A program made the position numbers and the translations under genes. A stretch of 39,740 nucleotides of DNA from Evansella tamaricis (GTDB taxonomy: Bacteria > Bacillota > Bacilli > Bacillales > Salisediminibacteriaceae). A model generated the notes under the pieces. The model did no database searches and was not told the DNA's origin. It saw only the letters and a program-made list of their open reading frames with translations. Numbering within the stretch: the stretch's first letter is position 1; each line of letters opens with the position of its first letter. Below, piece after piece: positions 15,870 through 24,582 of the stretch. The DNA is taken from assembly GCF_019042215.1 (NCBI RefSeq), contig NZ_JAHQCS010000044.1, forward strand, positions 1-39,740, in the 5' to 3' direction.

Positions 15870-18137
15870 ATGAAACGTTTGGCTGGGCAAAGACCCACCT
15901 CCATAACACATTTTTTTATATATGTATTAGCTTTTTTACTCCTGTGGGAATGGCTTAGACCAATTCCAACCGTTTCAAATACAGGTCATATTGACGTTTT
16001 TATATGGTTTGCATTTTTTAGTTCAGCCCTAATTTATTTGCGTATTCCAATAAAGTTTATTGTCCCCTGCTTGTTTTTAGGGATGTTATACGGTTTAAAT
16101 TATATTTTCTCAAGGGAAAGTTTTTTTTCTAGAGAAGGGGGTCTCGAGACCTTTCGTTTGTTTATGTCTGAATCCATCTATAACATAAGCTTAATATATA
16201 TGTGGGATTTGGCTTCATTAACGAACTTCTTTCGGACTCTCCTTTTATTTTTACTTTTGGCATTAATTTGTTACCTGCTATATTTCTGGATTTTCCATAC
16301 TAGAAAAATCTTTTTCTTTTTACTTTCCACCATTATTTATATTACTGTATTAGATACTTTTACAGCGATTGATGCATCTATGGCTATTATCAGGATCGTT
16401 GTCATTGGTTTCTTTATGATGACACTCCTTCATATGTTAAAAGTTCAAGAAGAGGAAAAGGCTATTAAGAGGATAAAGGGAACATATATATCCACTGCAT
16501 GGATGTATACACTTATATTTATGATTTTAATCGCCACCTCTATTGGTTATGCAGCACCTAAATTTGACCCTCAATGGGATGATCCCGTTCCCACATTTCA
16601 ACGCTATGTTCTTGGTGAAGGACATGGCAGTGGAAGTGTAAACCGAGTGGGCTATGGTGAAAATGATGAACTGCTGGGGGGAGGATTTATACAGGATCAT
16701 AGTACTGTCTTTTTTGCAGTGGCAGAGGAGGCTGCTTATTGGAGAGGGGATTCTAAACACGAGTATACTGGTCGTGGCTGGATAGGGGAACCAAGATTAG
16801 TAGAATCAGAAAGTAGTTATGTAGAAAATGCAATTGATTATTACATGTACCGGAACTCTGTCCATGTAGAAGAGAGGGAAGTCCTGATTACAATGGCTGA
16901 TGGAGTGGGCTTTAATCACCTTTTTTATCCGGGGCAGTTAACCGATGTGGACCGCTCTCTACTATCGTTTGAACCTATAGGGAGTTCAGAAGATAATGAC
17001 TTACCATTCACCTTCCTCACAGATGTGAATGGTGGAAAAATTAGTGCAGACGACAATACTATAGTATTTAAGGAATATGGCCTAACATACGACTATCCTA
17101 AGTTTTCGCTAAATCAACTCCGTGATAGTTCAGAGGATGATCCAGATAGTATAAGAGACCTCTATCTGCAGCTTCCAGAGGACCTTCCAGAAAGGGTTTC
17201 AAATCTTGCAGAAGAAATTACTTCTGATTATGATAATCGCTATGACCAGGTTATAGCAGTGGAACAATATTTTTCGCGAAATGGGTATGAATATAGGACT
17301 ACTGACGTTCCAACCCCAGTCGAAGGTCAAGACTATGTTGATCAATTTCTATTTGAAACACAATATGGGTATTGTGATAATTATTCTACTGCCATGGCCG
17401 TTTTATTGAGGGCCGTTGATATACCTACTCGTTGGGTAAAGGGCTTTACAGCAGGAGAAGAACTGGAAGAAGTGGGTGAAGGTCATCGGTATGAGGTGAA
17501 AAATTCTAATGCTCACTCTTGGGTAGAAGTATATTTTCCGGATGTTGGATGGGTACCGTTTGAACCAACACAGGGTTTTACTAATAATGTGGAATTTTAT
17601 GAAGAAGAGGAAGAAACAGTTACAGACATAGAGAGCTCAGAGGAAGACAGGGATGAACAGGAAACACCTGAACGGGAAGACTTAATGCCACTTTGGGAAG
17701 AAGAGAATGAAGACTTTGAACCAGGAGCAGCCAGTGGCAGTGGACGTAATACGAAATCAGGCATTGAATGGCTCACAACGAAAAACGTGATAATTTCCAT
17801 TGTCGTCTTATTAATGGTAATGATTTTCTACCAAAAACAAAACCGGATACAAAATAGGTATTTTTTAATGAAATACAGAATCCTTGGGAAAGATGAGAAA
17901 TTCTTGTCCGCCTATGATCGGCTTCTCTGGATACTCAAAAACGAAGGGTTGCCTCGTGGAGAAGGGGAAACACTTAGGGAGTATGCCACTAGAGTGGATC
18001 GCGTCTTAAATTCCATGTCTATGGCTAAACTCACTAAAACATACGAAAGAATGTATTATGGAGGAAAAGAGTTCAATGGGGAATGGGAAAAGCAGCGGAA
18101 AGACTGGGAAGAATTAGTTAAAGCGTTAAACCCTTGA
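15870..18137 (+). CDS. yebA: transglutaminase-like membrane protein (TgpA type)
   Basis: 755 aa, DUF3488/transglutaminase/DUF4129 arrangement. About six membrane segments lie in residues 10-230. A large outer domain then carries the transglutaminase core: C502 in YGYCDNYSTAMAVLLRA, H549 in NAHSWVEVYFP, and GWVPFEPT where many relatives outside this family have DPT. An acidic Glu/Asp/Ser linker (about 570-625) leads to a last membrane helix (NVIISIVVLLMVMIF) and a cytoplasmic DUF4129-like tail (FLSAYDRLLWILK). The enzyme may be a protease or amide-forming enzyme acting on the envelope; substrate unknown. It is eleven bases after yeaD. No terminator follows before the guaA riboswitch. Confidence 0.92.
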   Translation: MKRLAGQRPTSITHFFIYVLAFLLLWEWLRPIPTVSNTGHIDVFIWFAFFSSALIYLRIPIKFIVPCLFLGMLYGLNYIFSRESFFSREGGLETFRLFMSESIYNISLIYMWDLASLTNFFRTLLLFLLLALICYLLYFWIFHTRKIFFFLLSTIIYITVLDTFTAIDASMAIIRIVVIGFFMMTLLHMLKVQEEEKAIKRIKGTYISTAWMYTLIFMILIATSIGYAAPKFDPQWDDPVPTFQRYVLGEGHGSGSVNRVGYGENDELLGGGFIQDHSTVFFAVAEEAAYWRGDSKHEYTGRGWIGEPRLVESESSYVENAIDYYMYRNSVHVEEREVLITMADGVGFNHLFYPGQLTDVDRSLLSFEPIGSSEDNDLPFTFLTDVNGGKISADDNTIVFKEYGLTYDYPKFSLNQLRDSSEDDPDSIRDLYLQLPEDLPERVSNLAEEITSDYDNRYDQVIAVEQYFSRNGYEYRTTDVPTPVEGQDYVDQFLFETQYGYCDNYSTAMAVLLRAVDIPTRWVKGFTAGEELEEVGEGHRYEVKNSNAHSWVEVYFPDVGWVPFEPTQGFTNNVEFYEEEEETVTDIESSEEDRDEQETPEREDLMPLWEEENEDFEPGAASGSGRNTKSGIEWLTTKNVIISIVVLLMVMIFYQKQNRIQNRYFLMKYRILGKDEKFLSAYDRLLWILKNEGLPRGEGETLREYATRVDRVLNSMSMAKLTKTYERMYYGGKEFNGEWEKQRKDWEELVKALNP

Positions 18138-18190
18138 CCATTTGATTTTTTTCTTGCTAAAATAATTTGAATTCAATAGATTCATTCCAT

Positions 18191-18332
18191 ACCTCATATA
18201 TCCTTAGGAATATGGCCTAAGAGTCTCTACCAGGTTGCCATAAACAACCTGACTATGAAGGCGATGTTTTCCTGTGAAAACTAGAAATACTGCCTTTGTG
18301 TCCAAATGCGAAGGGTATTTCTAGTTTTTTTT
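18191..18332 (+). promoter_or_regulatory. guanine riboswitch with terminator, guaA leader
   Basis: The aptamer (18191-18261) has the purine-riboswitch core: GGAATATGGCC, GTCTCTACC, the second hairpin loop with ATAAAC, and GACTATG closing stem P1. The C in GACTA corresponds to C74 of the xpt aptamer, the base that selects guanine; adenine aptamers have GATTA. A terminator follows (stem 18277-18290 with 18315-18328, AAAACTAGAAATAC and complement, then T8). Guanine binding should therefore stop transcription of guaA. Confidence 0.9.
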
Positions 18333-18374
18333 GTTAAAATATAAGAAAGTTTAAAAATTCAGCAACGAGCGATT

Positions 18375-18433
18375 ACTTCGGTGGCAGCAATAGTCTACGA
18401 AGTTCCTTAACGGACGGGTATGCCCATAAGGAA
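18375..18433 (+). other. two further hairpins in the guaA leader
   Basis: Downstream of the riboswitch terminator, ACTTCG (18375) pairs with CGAAGT (18398). TTCCTTA (18403-18409) pairs with TAAGGAA (18427-18433) around an inner GGG/CCC pair. No T-run follows, so these are not terminators. They lie in a 156-base stretch before the guaA start and have no assigned role. Confidence 0.35.
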
Positions 18434-18488
18434 TGGTGCAGTTGGAATTTTGCGTTTTGAAATATTTATTAGAAAAGGTGGATGTACA

Positions 18489-20027
18489 ATGCAAGAAATT
18501 CAAGAAAAAATAATTGTCCTGGATTTTGGAGGACAATATAATCAACTCATAGCACGGCGTATAAGGGATCTTGGAGTATTCAGTGAATTGTTATCCCATA
18601 AAATCACTGTTGAAGAGATAAAAGAAATGAATCCTAAGGGGATTATTTTTTCTGGAGGCCCAGGTAGTGTTTATGCAGAAGGTGCCCCTAGGTGTGATGA
18701 GAAAATATTTGATTTAGGTATTCCAGTGCTTGGAATTTGTTATGGTATGCAATTAATGACACACCATTTTAAAGGTAGTGTTGAGGCAGCTAATCATCGA
18801 GAATATGGAAAAGCAACGATTACAGTTGAAAACAAAAGCAAGTTATATGCAGGGTTGGAGGAAAAACAATCTGTTTGGATGAGTCATGGAGACCTAGTGG
18901 TAGCACCTCCATCAGGTTTTAAGGTTGATGCCACCAATGTTTCCTGTCCCGTGGCAGCCATGAGTGATGAGGACCGAAAACTTTATGGTGTTCAATTCCA
19001 TCCGGAAGTTCGTAATTCAGAATACGGGAATGAGATGTTAAAGAACTTTGTTTATGGAATTTGTGAATGTGAAGGAAACTGGTCCATGGAAAATTTTATT
19101 GAAATGGAAGTGGACAAGGTCACTGAATTAGTTGGTGACCGAAAAGTATTGTGCGCATTGAGTGGCGGAGTTGATTCTTCTGTAGTTGCAGCCCTACTCC
19201 ACAAAGCAATTGGAGATCAACTAATTTGTATGTTTATCGATCATGGACTTCTCCGGAAAAATGAAGCGGAAAGTGTTATGAAAACATTTTCTGAAGGTTT
19301 TGATATGAATGTCATTAAAATAGATGCAAAAGAACGTTTCTTATCTCGATTGCAAGGTGTTAAGGACCCTGAGCAAAAGCGTAAAATAATTGGAAATGAG
19401 TTTATCTATGTTTTTGAAGAGGAGGCAGGGAAGTTACAGGATGTAGATTTTCTTGCTCAAGGCACTCTTTATACGGACATTATTGAAAGTGGGACGGACA
19501 CTGCTCAAACAATCAAATCCCATCATAATGTTGGGGGTCTCCCAGAAGATATGAAATTTGAATTAATTGAACCATTGAATACATTATTCAAGGATGAGGT
19601 ACGTGCAGTTGGAACTGAGCTTGGTTTACCTGATGAAATCGTTTGGAGACAACCTTTTCCAGGTCCTGGACTAGGAATCCGTGTTTTAGGAGAAATAACA
19701 GAAGAAAAGCTAGAGATTGTTCGGGAATCTGACGCCATCCTACGGGATGAAATAAAAAAAGCTGGTTTGGATCGGGAGATATGGCAGTATTTCACTGCTT
19801 TACCTGATATGAGAAGCGTTGGTGTTATGGGAGATGCGAGAACCTATGACTATACTGTCGGAGTTCGTGCAGTAACTTCCATTGATGGAATGACATCAGA
19901 TTGGGCGAGGATTCCATATGATGTGTTAGAAGTCATATCGACCAGAATTGTTAATGAAGTAAAGCACGTTAATCGGGTCGTCTACGATATTACGTCTAAA
20001 CCACCTTCCACAATTGAGTGGGAGTAG
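18489..20027 (+). CDS. guaA: GMP synthase (glutamine-hydrolysing)
   Basis: 512 aa, as in B. subtilis. It converts XMP, ATP and glutamine to GMP in the cytosol. The N-terminal glutaminase domain has C84 in LGICYGMQ, and H171/E173 in VQFHPEV. The ATP-pyrophosphatase domain has SGGVDSS at 225-231, and the dimerisation domain ends in KPPSTIEWE. The start at 18489 (AGGTGGA six bases upstream) is preferred to the in-frame ATG at 18420, which would add 23 unrelated residues. It stands alone behind its own guanine riboswitch, so end-product control acts on it directly. A terminator follows at 20054. Confidence 0.97.
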   Translation: MQEIQEKIIVLDFGGQYNQLIARRIRDLGVFSELLSHKITVEEIKEMNPKGIIFSGGPGSVYAEGAPRCDEKIFDLGIPVLGICYGMQLMTHHFKGSVEAANHREYGKATITVENKSKLYAGLEEKQSVWMSHGDLVVAPPSGFKVDATNVSCPVAAMSDEDRKLYGVQFHPEVRNSEYGNEMLKNFVYGICECEGNWSMENFIEMEVDKVTELVGDRKVLCALSGGVDSSVVAALLHKAIGDQLICMFIDHGLLRKNEAESVMKTFSEGFDMNVIKIDAKERFLSRLQGVKDPEQKRKIIGNEFIYVFEEEAGKLQDVDFLAQGTLYTDIIESGTDTAQTIKSHHNVGGLPEDMKFELIEPLNTLFKDEVRAVGTELGLPDEIVWRQPFPGPGLGIRVLGEITEEKLEIVRESDAILRDEIKKAGLDREIWQYFTALPDMRSVGVMGDARTYDYTVGVRAVTSIDGMTSDWARIPYDVLEVISTRIVNEVKHVNRVVYDITSKPPSTIEWE

Positions 20028-20053
20028 TTTAAGGTTATTGTCTAACATTCACT

Positions 20054-20099
20054 AAAAAACGAATATTTTTTTAGTGATCACACTTAATATTCGTTTTTT
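20054..20099 (+). terminator. guaA terminator
   Basis: The stem AAAAAACGAATATT (20054-20067) with AATATTCGTTTTTT (20086-20099) ends in six T. A competing hairpin, CACTAAAAAA (20050-20059) with TTTTTTAGTG (20067-20076), uses part of the same left arm. Confidence 0.85.
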
Positions 20100-20102
20100 G
20101 TG

Positions 20103-20163
20103 TTGACAGTGGTCCTGGGCGTTGGTAAACTTATTTTTATAATCTTTATAATCGTTCGTTTAT
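20103..20163 (+). promoter_or_regulatory. pbuG promoter and PurBox-like site
   Basis: TTGACA (20103-20108), 17 bases, TAAACT (20126-20131) gives a sigma-A promoter just after the guaA terminator. ATCGTTCGTTTAT (20151-20163), read on the minus strand, is one base off the PurBox AWWWCCGAACWWT core. PurR control in addition to the riboswitch is plausible, as known for B. subtilis pbuG, but only one good box is visible. Confidence 0.5.
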
Positions 20164-20171
20164 AAATTAAT

Positions 20172-20362
20172 GTTCGTATAATTGCGGGAATAGGGCCCGC
20201 TAGTCTCTACCGAGCTACCGTAAATGGCTTGACTACGAATGATGAATAGAAGTGTATGGAGTGCATGGGAATTTCCATCTTATCTTATACATATTTATCG
20301 TTTCGTTTTCATTTATTCTTTGCTCCGGGCCCAATTTATGTTGGGTTCGGAGTTATTTTTTT
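20172..20362 (+). promoter_or_regulatory. guanine riboswitch with terminator, pbuG leader
   Basis: The aptamer runs from GTTCGTATA (20172) to CTACGAAT (about 20240). Stem P2 is GCGGG...CCCGC, the core is GTCTCTACC, stem P3 is CGAGC/GGCTTG with the CCGTAAAT loop, and the specificity base is C (GACTACG), so guanine. The terminator stem is CTCCGGGCCCAA (20323-20334) with TTGGGTTCGGAG (20341-20352, two G-U pairs), followed by a T-rich tail. Confidence 0.92.
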
Positions 20363-20437
20363 ATACAAGGGTACAATAAGCTCTGAAAAATTAGTTTTGC
20401 AGATTTAAAATTTGTTAATAAAAAGGAGAGTTGGCAG

Positions 20438-21751
20438 ATGGATCGTTATTTTCAGTTCAAAGAATTAGGCACTGACTACAAAACGGAAACACTTGGTGGT
20501 TTAACAACGTTCTTGGCAATGGCTTACATTTTGTTCGTTAATCCTTATTATCTTGGCATTGCGGGAATGGACGAAGGAGCAGTATTCGTTGCAACTGCAT
20601 TAGCAGCGGCTATAGGATCAATTATTATGGGTGTTCTGGCTAAGTATCCGATTGCTTTAGCACCAGGAATGGGATTAAACGCATTCTTTACATTTTCTGT
20701 TGTTATCGGTTTAGGGATTCCTTGGCAAACAGCATTATTAGGTGTATTTATCTCAGGTATTATCTTCATTATTATTACAGTGGTAGGGATTCGGGAACTA
20801 ATTATTAATGCAATACCGGCAGAATTAAAATATGCAGCAGCAGCAGGTATTGGTCTATTTATCGCATTTATTGGATTACAAGCTGCGGATATAATCGTTC
20901 TTTCTGAAGCAACAATCGTAGAACTTGGAGACTTTACTAATGGTGCAACACTATTGGCTGTCTTTGGTATTATAGTTACGGTCATTTTAATGGCTATGGG
21001 GCTTAAGGGTGGTATTTTTTACGGAATGATTCTTACTGCAATTGTTGCGGTAATCTTTAATTTAGCTCCCGCCCCATCAAGTATCATCGGTTCGGTTCCA
21101 AGTATTGCTCCTACATTCGGAGCGTTTTTAGAGCCTTTCACAAATCCGGAGCTTTTTGAAATTAATATGTTGTCACTAGTTATTGTCATACTAACATTTT
21201 TGTTCGTAGACTTCTTTGATACAGCAGGTACACTTTATGCAGTAGCAAATCAAGCTGGTTTCGTTAAAGATAATAAACTGCCAAGGGCACAAAAAGCATT
21301 ACTTGCTGATTCTTCTGCCACTGTGGTAGGTGCGGTACTTGGTACTTCCACAACAACTGCTTATATCGAGTCTTCATCCGGTATTGCTGCAGGTGCACGA
21401 TCTGGTTTCGCATCGATTGTTACAGGGGGATTATTCTTAGTAGCACTTTTATTTTCACCTTTACTAGTAGTTGTTGCAGATGCTCCTGCTGTAACTGCAC
21501 CGGCTTTAATCGTTGTGGGGATATTGATGGCAAGTGCTTTAGGAAATATAGATTGGAAAAAATTCGAAATCGCAGTACCAGCATTCTTAACAGTGATTGC
21601 AATGCCATTAACATATAGTATCGCAACAGGAATTGCTTTAGGTTTCGTCATGTATCCTATTACAATGCTTGCTAAAGGAAGAGGAAAAGAAGTTCATCCT
21701 ATTATGTATGTTCTATTCTTCGTCTTTATAGCATACTTTATCTGGCACTAA
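20438..21751 (+). CDS. pbuG: hypoxanthine/guanine permease
   Basis: 437 aa, close to B. subtilis PbuG (440). NCS2/AzgA-type membrane symporter with about 12-14 hydrophobic segments. Family signatures seen are the N-terminal FKELGTDYKTETLGGLTTFLAMAY (quoted in part: TDYKTETLGGLTTFLAMAY), NPYYLGIAGMD, LAPGMGLNAFFTFSV, FVDFFDTAGTLYAVA and STTTAYIESSSGIAAGAR. AAAAGGAG precedes the ATG. It imports purine bases for salvage. Regulation is by the guanine riboswitch directly upstream, so guanine shuts off its own uptake. A terminator follows at 21832. Synteny guaA-pbuG as in B. subtilis supports the symbol. Confidence 0.93.
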   Translation: MDRYFQFKELGTDYKTETLGGLTTFLAMAYILFVNPYYLGIAGMDEGAVFVATALAAAIGSIIMGVLAKYPIALAPGMGLNAFFTFSVVIGLGIPWQTALLGVFISGIIFIIITVVGIRELIINAIPAELKYAAAAGIGLFIAFIGLQAADIIVLSEATIVELGDFTNGATLLAVFGIIVTVILMAMGLKGGIFYGMILTAIVAVIFNLAPAPSSIIGSVPSIAPTFGAFLEPFTNPELFEINMLSLVIVILTFLFVDFFDTAGTLYAVANQAGFVKDNKLPRAQKALLADSSATVVGAVLGTSTTTAYIESSSGIAAGARSGFASIVTGGLFLVALLFSPLLVVVADAPAVTAPALIVVGILMASALGNIDWKKFEIAVPAFLTVIAMPLTYSIATGIALGFVMYPITMLAKGRGKEVHPIMYVLFFVFIAYFIWH

Positions 21752-21831
21752 TAACTTCGGACAACAACGCATAGAGGCTAGCACAAACCTAACTAAAATC
21801 AATAACAAAGTTTAGTAAAGAATAAAAGGTG

Positions 21832-21881
21832 AAAGAGAGACACCACCCAAACTTATTGGGAACGGTGCCTCTCTCTTTTTT
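21832..21881 (+). terminator. pbuG terminator
   Basis: AAGAGAGACACC (from 21833) pairs with GGTGCCTCTCTCTT (21864-21877, two-base bulge), followed by a run of T. The remaining spacer to 22061 shows no further feature and no convincing promoter for bpsA. Confidence 0.8.
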
Positions 21882-22061
21882 ATTTATTGAGTTTGTCCTA
21901 AACTCTTTTCCAATGTGCTTTCGCTCTTTCTGGGACCAAAAATATGTTTATGACTCCCGTGTGAGAGTGGAAAATTATGTGTGTTTCTTAATAACTTATA
22001 GGATGGAATCACCATGTTTTGTGCACAATACTGTTAAAGTTTGGTATAAGGGGGCTTTTAT

Positions 22062-23153
22062 ATGCCAGCTGTTGTCTCTGTTAGTACCGAAACTCCACCT
22101 TTTACAATTACACAAAAGGAAACAGAGCATATAGTCAGGGAATTATTCCGTGATTCATTTCCGGATATTGACCGATTAATGAAGATATTTGACAATGGAC
22201 AAATTGAACAGCGTAATTTCGTAGTACCAAAAGAGTGGTTCCAAACAAATCACCCTTTCCAAGAAAAAAATAATCTTTATATTAGTGAGTCTGTTAGGTT
22301 AGGAAAGAAGGCAATAACAAACTGTCTAACTAAAGATTCCCACCTTTCTACTCCTATTCGAGAAAATGAAATTGAGGCTATTTTCTATGTCTCAAGTTCA
22401 GGATTGGCTACCCCAACGATTGAATCAAGAATTATGAATGAACTACCATTTTCACAACATACAAAGCGAATTCCTATTTGGGGGTTAGGGTGTGCCGGTG
22501 GAGCTGCGGGTATAGGACGGGCATATGAATATTGTTTAGCATACCCCAATGCAAAGGTATTAGTCCTATGTAGTGAATTATGTAGCTTAACTTTTCAAAG
22601 AAATGATATAAGAAAAAGTAATTTAATTGGCTCATCCTTATTTGCGGATGGAGTAGCATGTGCCTTGGTTGTAGGTAATGAAGTCCTGGAAAAAGAACCG
22701 CTGATCACTAGCCCTGTCCCTTACATCAAAGGGACTCAGTCAACATTAATGCCAAACTCTGAAGATGTGATGGGGTGGGAAGTGACCAACGATGGACTTA
22801 GGGTGATTTTTTCGAAAGATATTCCTTCTATTATAAAGGATTGGCTTAAGCCTAATGTGGAAGAATTCCTTATACAACACGCATTAACATTAACGGATAT
22901 AAACTATTTTGTTGCCCATCCAGGGGGAAAAAAAGTGTTAGAGGCATATGAGGAATCACTAGGTTTCTCGAGGGAAATGACCAGTATCCCGAGGAATGTT
23001 TTAAAGAAAAACGGAAACATGTCTTCTCCGACTGTTCTCTATGTATTAAAAGAGTTTATGGATTTACATACGGAAGACTATCATAAAGGGATATTGACTG
23101 CCCTTGGTCCAGGGTTCAGTTCTGAGTTGATTCTATTAGAATGGGGGTTATAA
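22062..23153 (+). CDS. bpsA: type III polyketide synthase
   Basis: 363 aa, chalcone-synthase superfamily, BcsA/BpsA type. The Cys-His-Asn triad is C144 in GLGCAGGAAG, H286 in FVAHPGGKK and N319 in KKNGNMSSPT. In B. subtilis BpsA condenses long-chain acyl-CoA with malonyl-CoA to alkylpyrones and related lipids; the product here is inferred from the family. AGGGGG lies about ten bases before the ATG. bpsB begins one base after its stop, so the two are co-translated, and a methylated polyketide lipid is the expected product of the pair. In B. subtilis the pair lies elsewhere; here it occupies the place of yebC-yebD. Confidence 0.92.
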   Translation: MPAVVSVSTETPPFTITQKETEHIVRELFRDSFPDIDRLMKIFDNGQIEQRNFVVPKEWFQTNHPFQEKNNLYISESVRLGKKAITNCLTKDSHLSTPIRENEIEAIFYVSSSGLATPTIESRIMNELPFSQHTKRIPIWGLGCAGGAAGIGRAYEYCLAYPNAKVLVLCSELCSLTFQRNDIRKSNLIGSSLFADGVACALVVGNEVLEKEPLITSPVPYIKGTQSTLMPNSEDVMGWEVTNDGLRVIFSKDIPSIIKDWLKPNVEEFLIQHALTLTDINYFVAHPGGKKVLEAYEESLGFSREMTSIPRNVLKKNGNMSSPTVLYVLKEFMDLHTEDYHKGILTALGPGFSSELILLEWGL

Positions 23154-23154
23154 T

Positions 23155-23676
23155 ATGACTTTGTTTTTTATTATTTTGTCTATTCTTCTTATTCAACGGG
23201 GATTAGAATTGGTGGCAGCGAAAAGAAACGAAAAATGGATGGTTAACCGTGGAGGACTGGAATTTGGAAAGGGACATTACAAATGGATTGTCCTTCTCCA
23301 TGCTGGTTTTTTCTTTTTTCTGTCTATGGAGGTACTTGTAACAGGAGCTGAGTTTCACCCTTTATGGCCAATCGTAATTAGTATCCTTCTAACGGCCCAA
23401 TTGGCAAGATATTGGGTTCTGCTCTCCTTAGGAAAGTTCTGGAATACAAAAATCATCATCTTACCTGGAGAGACTATGGTGAAAAAGGGCCCATACCAAT
23501 GGGTAAAACATCCAAACTATTTGATTGTAGCCGTGGAAATTCTTACGATACCTCTTCTATTTCAAGCCTATTACACAGCGGTGATTTTTTCCGTCCTAAA
23601 TAGCTTGCTTTTGATTTTTGTTCGTATTCCCAAAGAAGAGGAAGCACTCCAGTTTCTCCTAAAAGGATCAGATTGA
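23155..23676 (+). CDS. bpsB: isoprenylcysteine-methyltransferase-like polyketide methylase
   Basis: 173 aa, YpbQ/BpsB family, ICMT-type integral membrane methyltransferase. About four hydrophobic segments are seen. The C-terminal cofactor-binding motif is PYQWVKHPNYLIVAVEIL followed by RIPKEEEAL, typical of ICMT enzymes with the HPNY and EEE elements. B. subtilis BpsB O-methylates alkylpyrones made by BpsA. GGGGGT before the ATG lies at the end of bpsA. The gene is followed by 78 bases and then yebE in the same direction. Confidence 0.9.
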   Translation: MTLFFIILSILLIQRGLELVAAKRNEKWMVNRGGLEFGKGHYKWIVLLHAGFFFFLSMEVLVTGAEFHPLWPIVISILLTAQLARYWVLLSLGKFWNTKIIILPGETMVKKGPYQWVKHPNYLIVAVEILTIPLLFQAYYTAVIFSVLNSLLLIFVRIPKEEEALQFLLKGSD

Positions 23677-23754
23677 TTAGGTTTAACCCTTTCTTTTTAA
23701 AGGTGGAAAAGGTTAGTATAGGGATATTCATTGAAAGAATGAAAGGGTGATTCG

Positions 23755-24294
23755 ATGATTGACTTTATTTTACAACATGCTTTAGGTATGATTGCGATTA
23801 TTTTTTTCATTAATATAGTCTATGTTACGTTGTTTACGATCCGTATGATCTTCACATTGAAAGGACAACGTTATTCTGCTGCATTAGTTAGTATAGTAGA
23901 AGTGATCATCTATATTGTCGGTTTGGGACTAGTATTGGATAACCTTACGCAAATTCATAATCTCATTGCCTATGCGATTGGTTATGCAATCGGAGTATTG
24001 GTAGGTATGAAGATTGAAGAAAAACTAGCACTGGGGTATATTACAGTCAATGTGATAACAAAAGAATACGAACCAGATATTCCTAATGCACTACGGGACA
24101 AAGGGTACGGAGTCACAAACTGGGTCGCCTATGGAAGGGAAGGGGAACGCTTGATGATGGAGATTCTAACTTCTCGGAAATCGGAGCGGGATTTGTATGC
24201 CTCTGTGAAACATTTAGATCCACACGCATTTATAATCTCCCATGAAACAAAAGCATTTTTTGGAGGGTTCTGGGTAAAAGGAGTGAGAAGGTAA
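23755..24294 (+). CDS. yebE: DUF2179 (UPF0316) membrane protein
   Basis: 179 aa. Three membrane helices lie in residues 10-100 (with [16 protein letters not shown] between the first and second, and [19 protein letters not shown] after the third). A cytoplasmic DUF2179 domain follows: [20 protein letters not shown], then [20 protein letters not shown]. Function unknown. AAAGGGTGA upstream supports the start. yebG follows with one base between, as in B. subtilis yebE-yebG. Confidence 0.9.
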   Translation: MIDFILQHALGMIAIIFFINIVYVTLFTIRMIFTLKGQRYSAALVSIVEVIIYIVGLGLVLDNLTQIHNLIAYAIGYAIGVLVGMKIEEKLALGYITVNVITKEYEPDIPNALRDKGYGVTNWVAYGREGERLMMEILTSRKSERDLYASVKHLDPHAFIISHETKAFFGGFWVKGVRR

Positions 24295-24295
24295 T

Positions 24296-24496
24296 TTGGA
24301 CAAAAAGAGATCTAAGCAGCGTTTTTATGTAGAGGAAGGAGAAACGATTGATGATTGTCTCAATCGTATGAAAGAGGAAGGATATACCCCAATTCGGCGG
24401 ATGGAACAACCTCTATTAAAGGAAGTAAAAAAGAACGGTAAAATGGAAGTGGAAGTTGCCAAACAACAGATTGTTTTTGAGGGAAAAAAGGAATGA
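24296..24496 (+). CDS. yebG: NETI-motif protein YebG
   Basis: 66 aa from a TTG start one base after the yebE stop. Family core: RFYVEEGETIDDCLNRMKEE (residues 9-28), GYTPIRRMEQP and IVFEGKKE. The namesake Asn-Glu-Thr-Ile motif reads GETI here. Small, charged, soluble, function unknown. Always near yebE and pur genes in Bacillus, which supports the symbol. Confidence 0.85.
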   Translation: MDKKRSKQRFYVEEGETIDDCLNRMKEEGYTPIRRMEQPLLKEVKKNGKMEVEVAKQQIVFEGKKE

Positions 24497-24521
24497 ATTA
24501 ATATTAATCAAACGTTTAATT

Positions 24522-24569
24522 AAAACGCAGCATTGTAATTGGTCCAATCCAATTCTAATGCTGCGTTTT
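24522..24569. terminator. bidirectional terminator between yebG and the amidase gene
   Basis: AAAACGCAGCATT (24522-24534) pairs perfectly with 24557-24569, and an inner AATTGG/CCAATT extends it. It ends in TTTT on either strand between convergent genes. Confidence 0.85.
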
Positions 24570-24582
24570 CGAGTAATATAAA

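Noticed and set aside
18375-18433. guaA leader hairpins as a T-box or second riboswitch
   Set aside because: No T-box sequence (TGGNACCGCG) and no second terminator; only two simple stems are visible.
21829-22134. Plus-strand open frame of 101 codons between pbuG and bpsA
   Set aside because: It includes the pbuG terminator and overlaps bpsA; not a credible protein.
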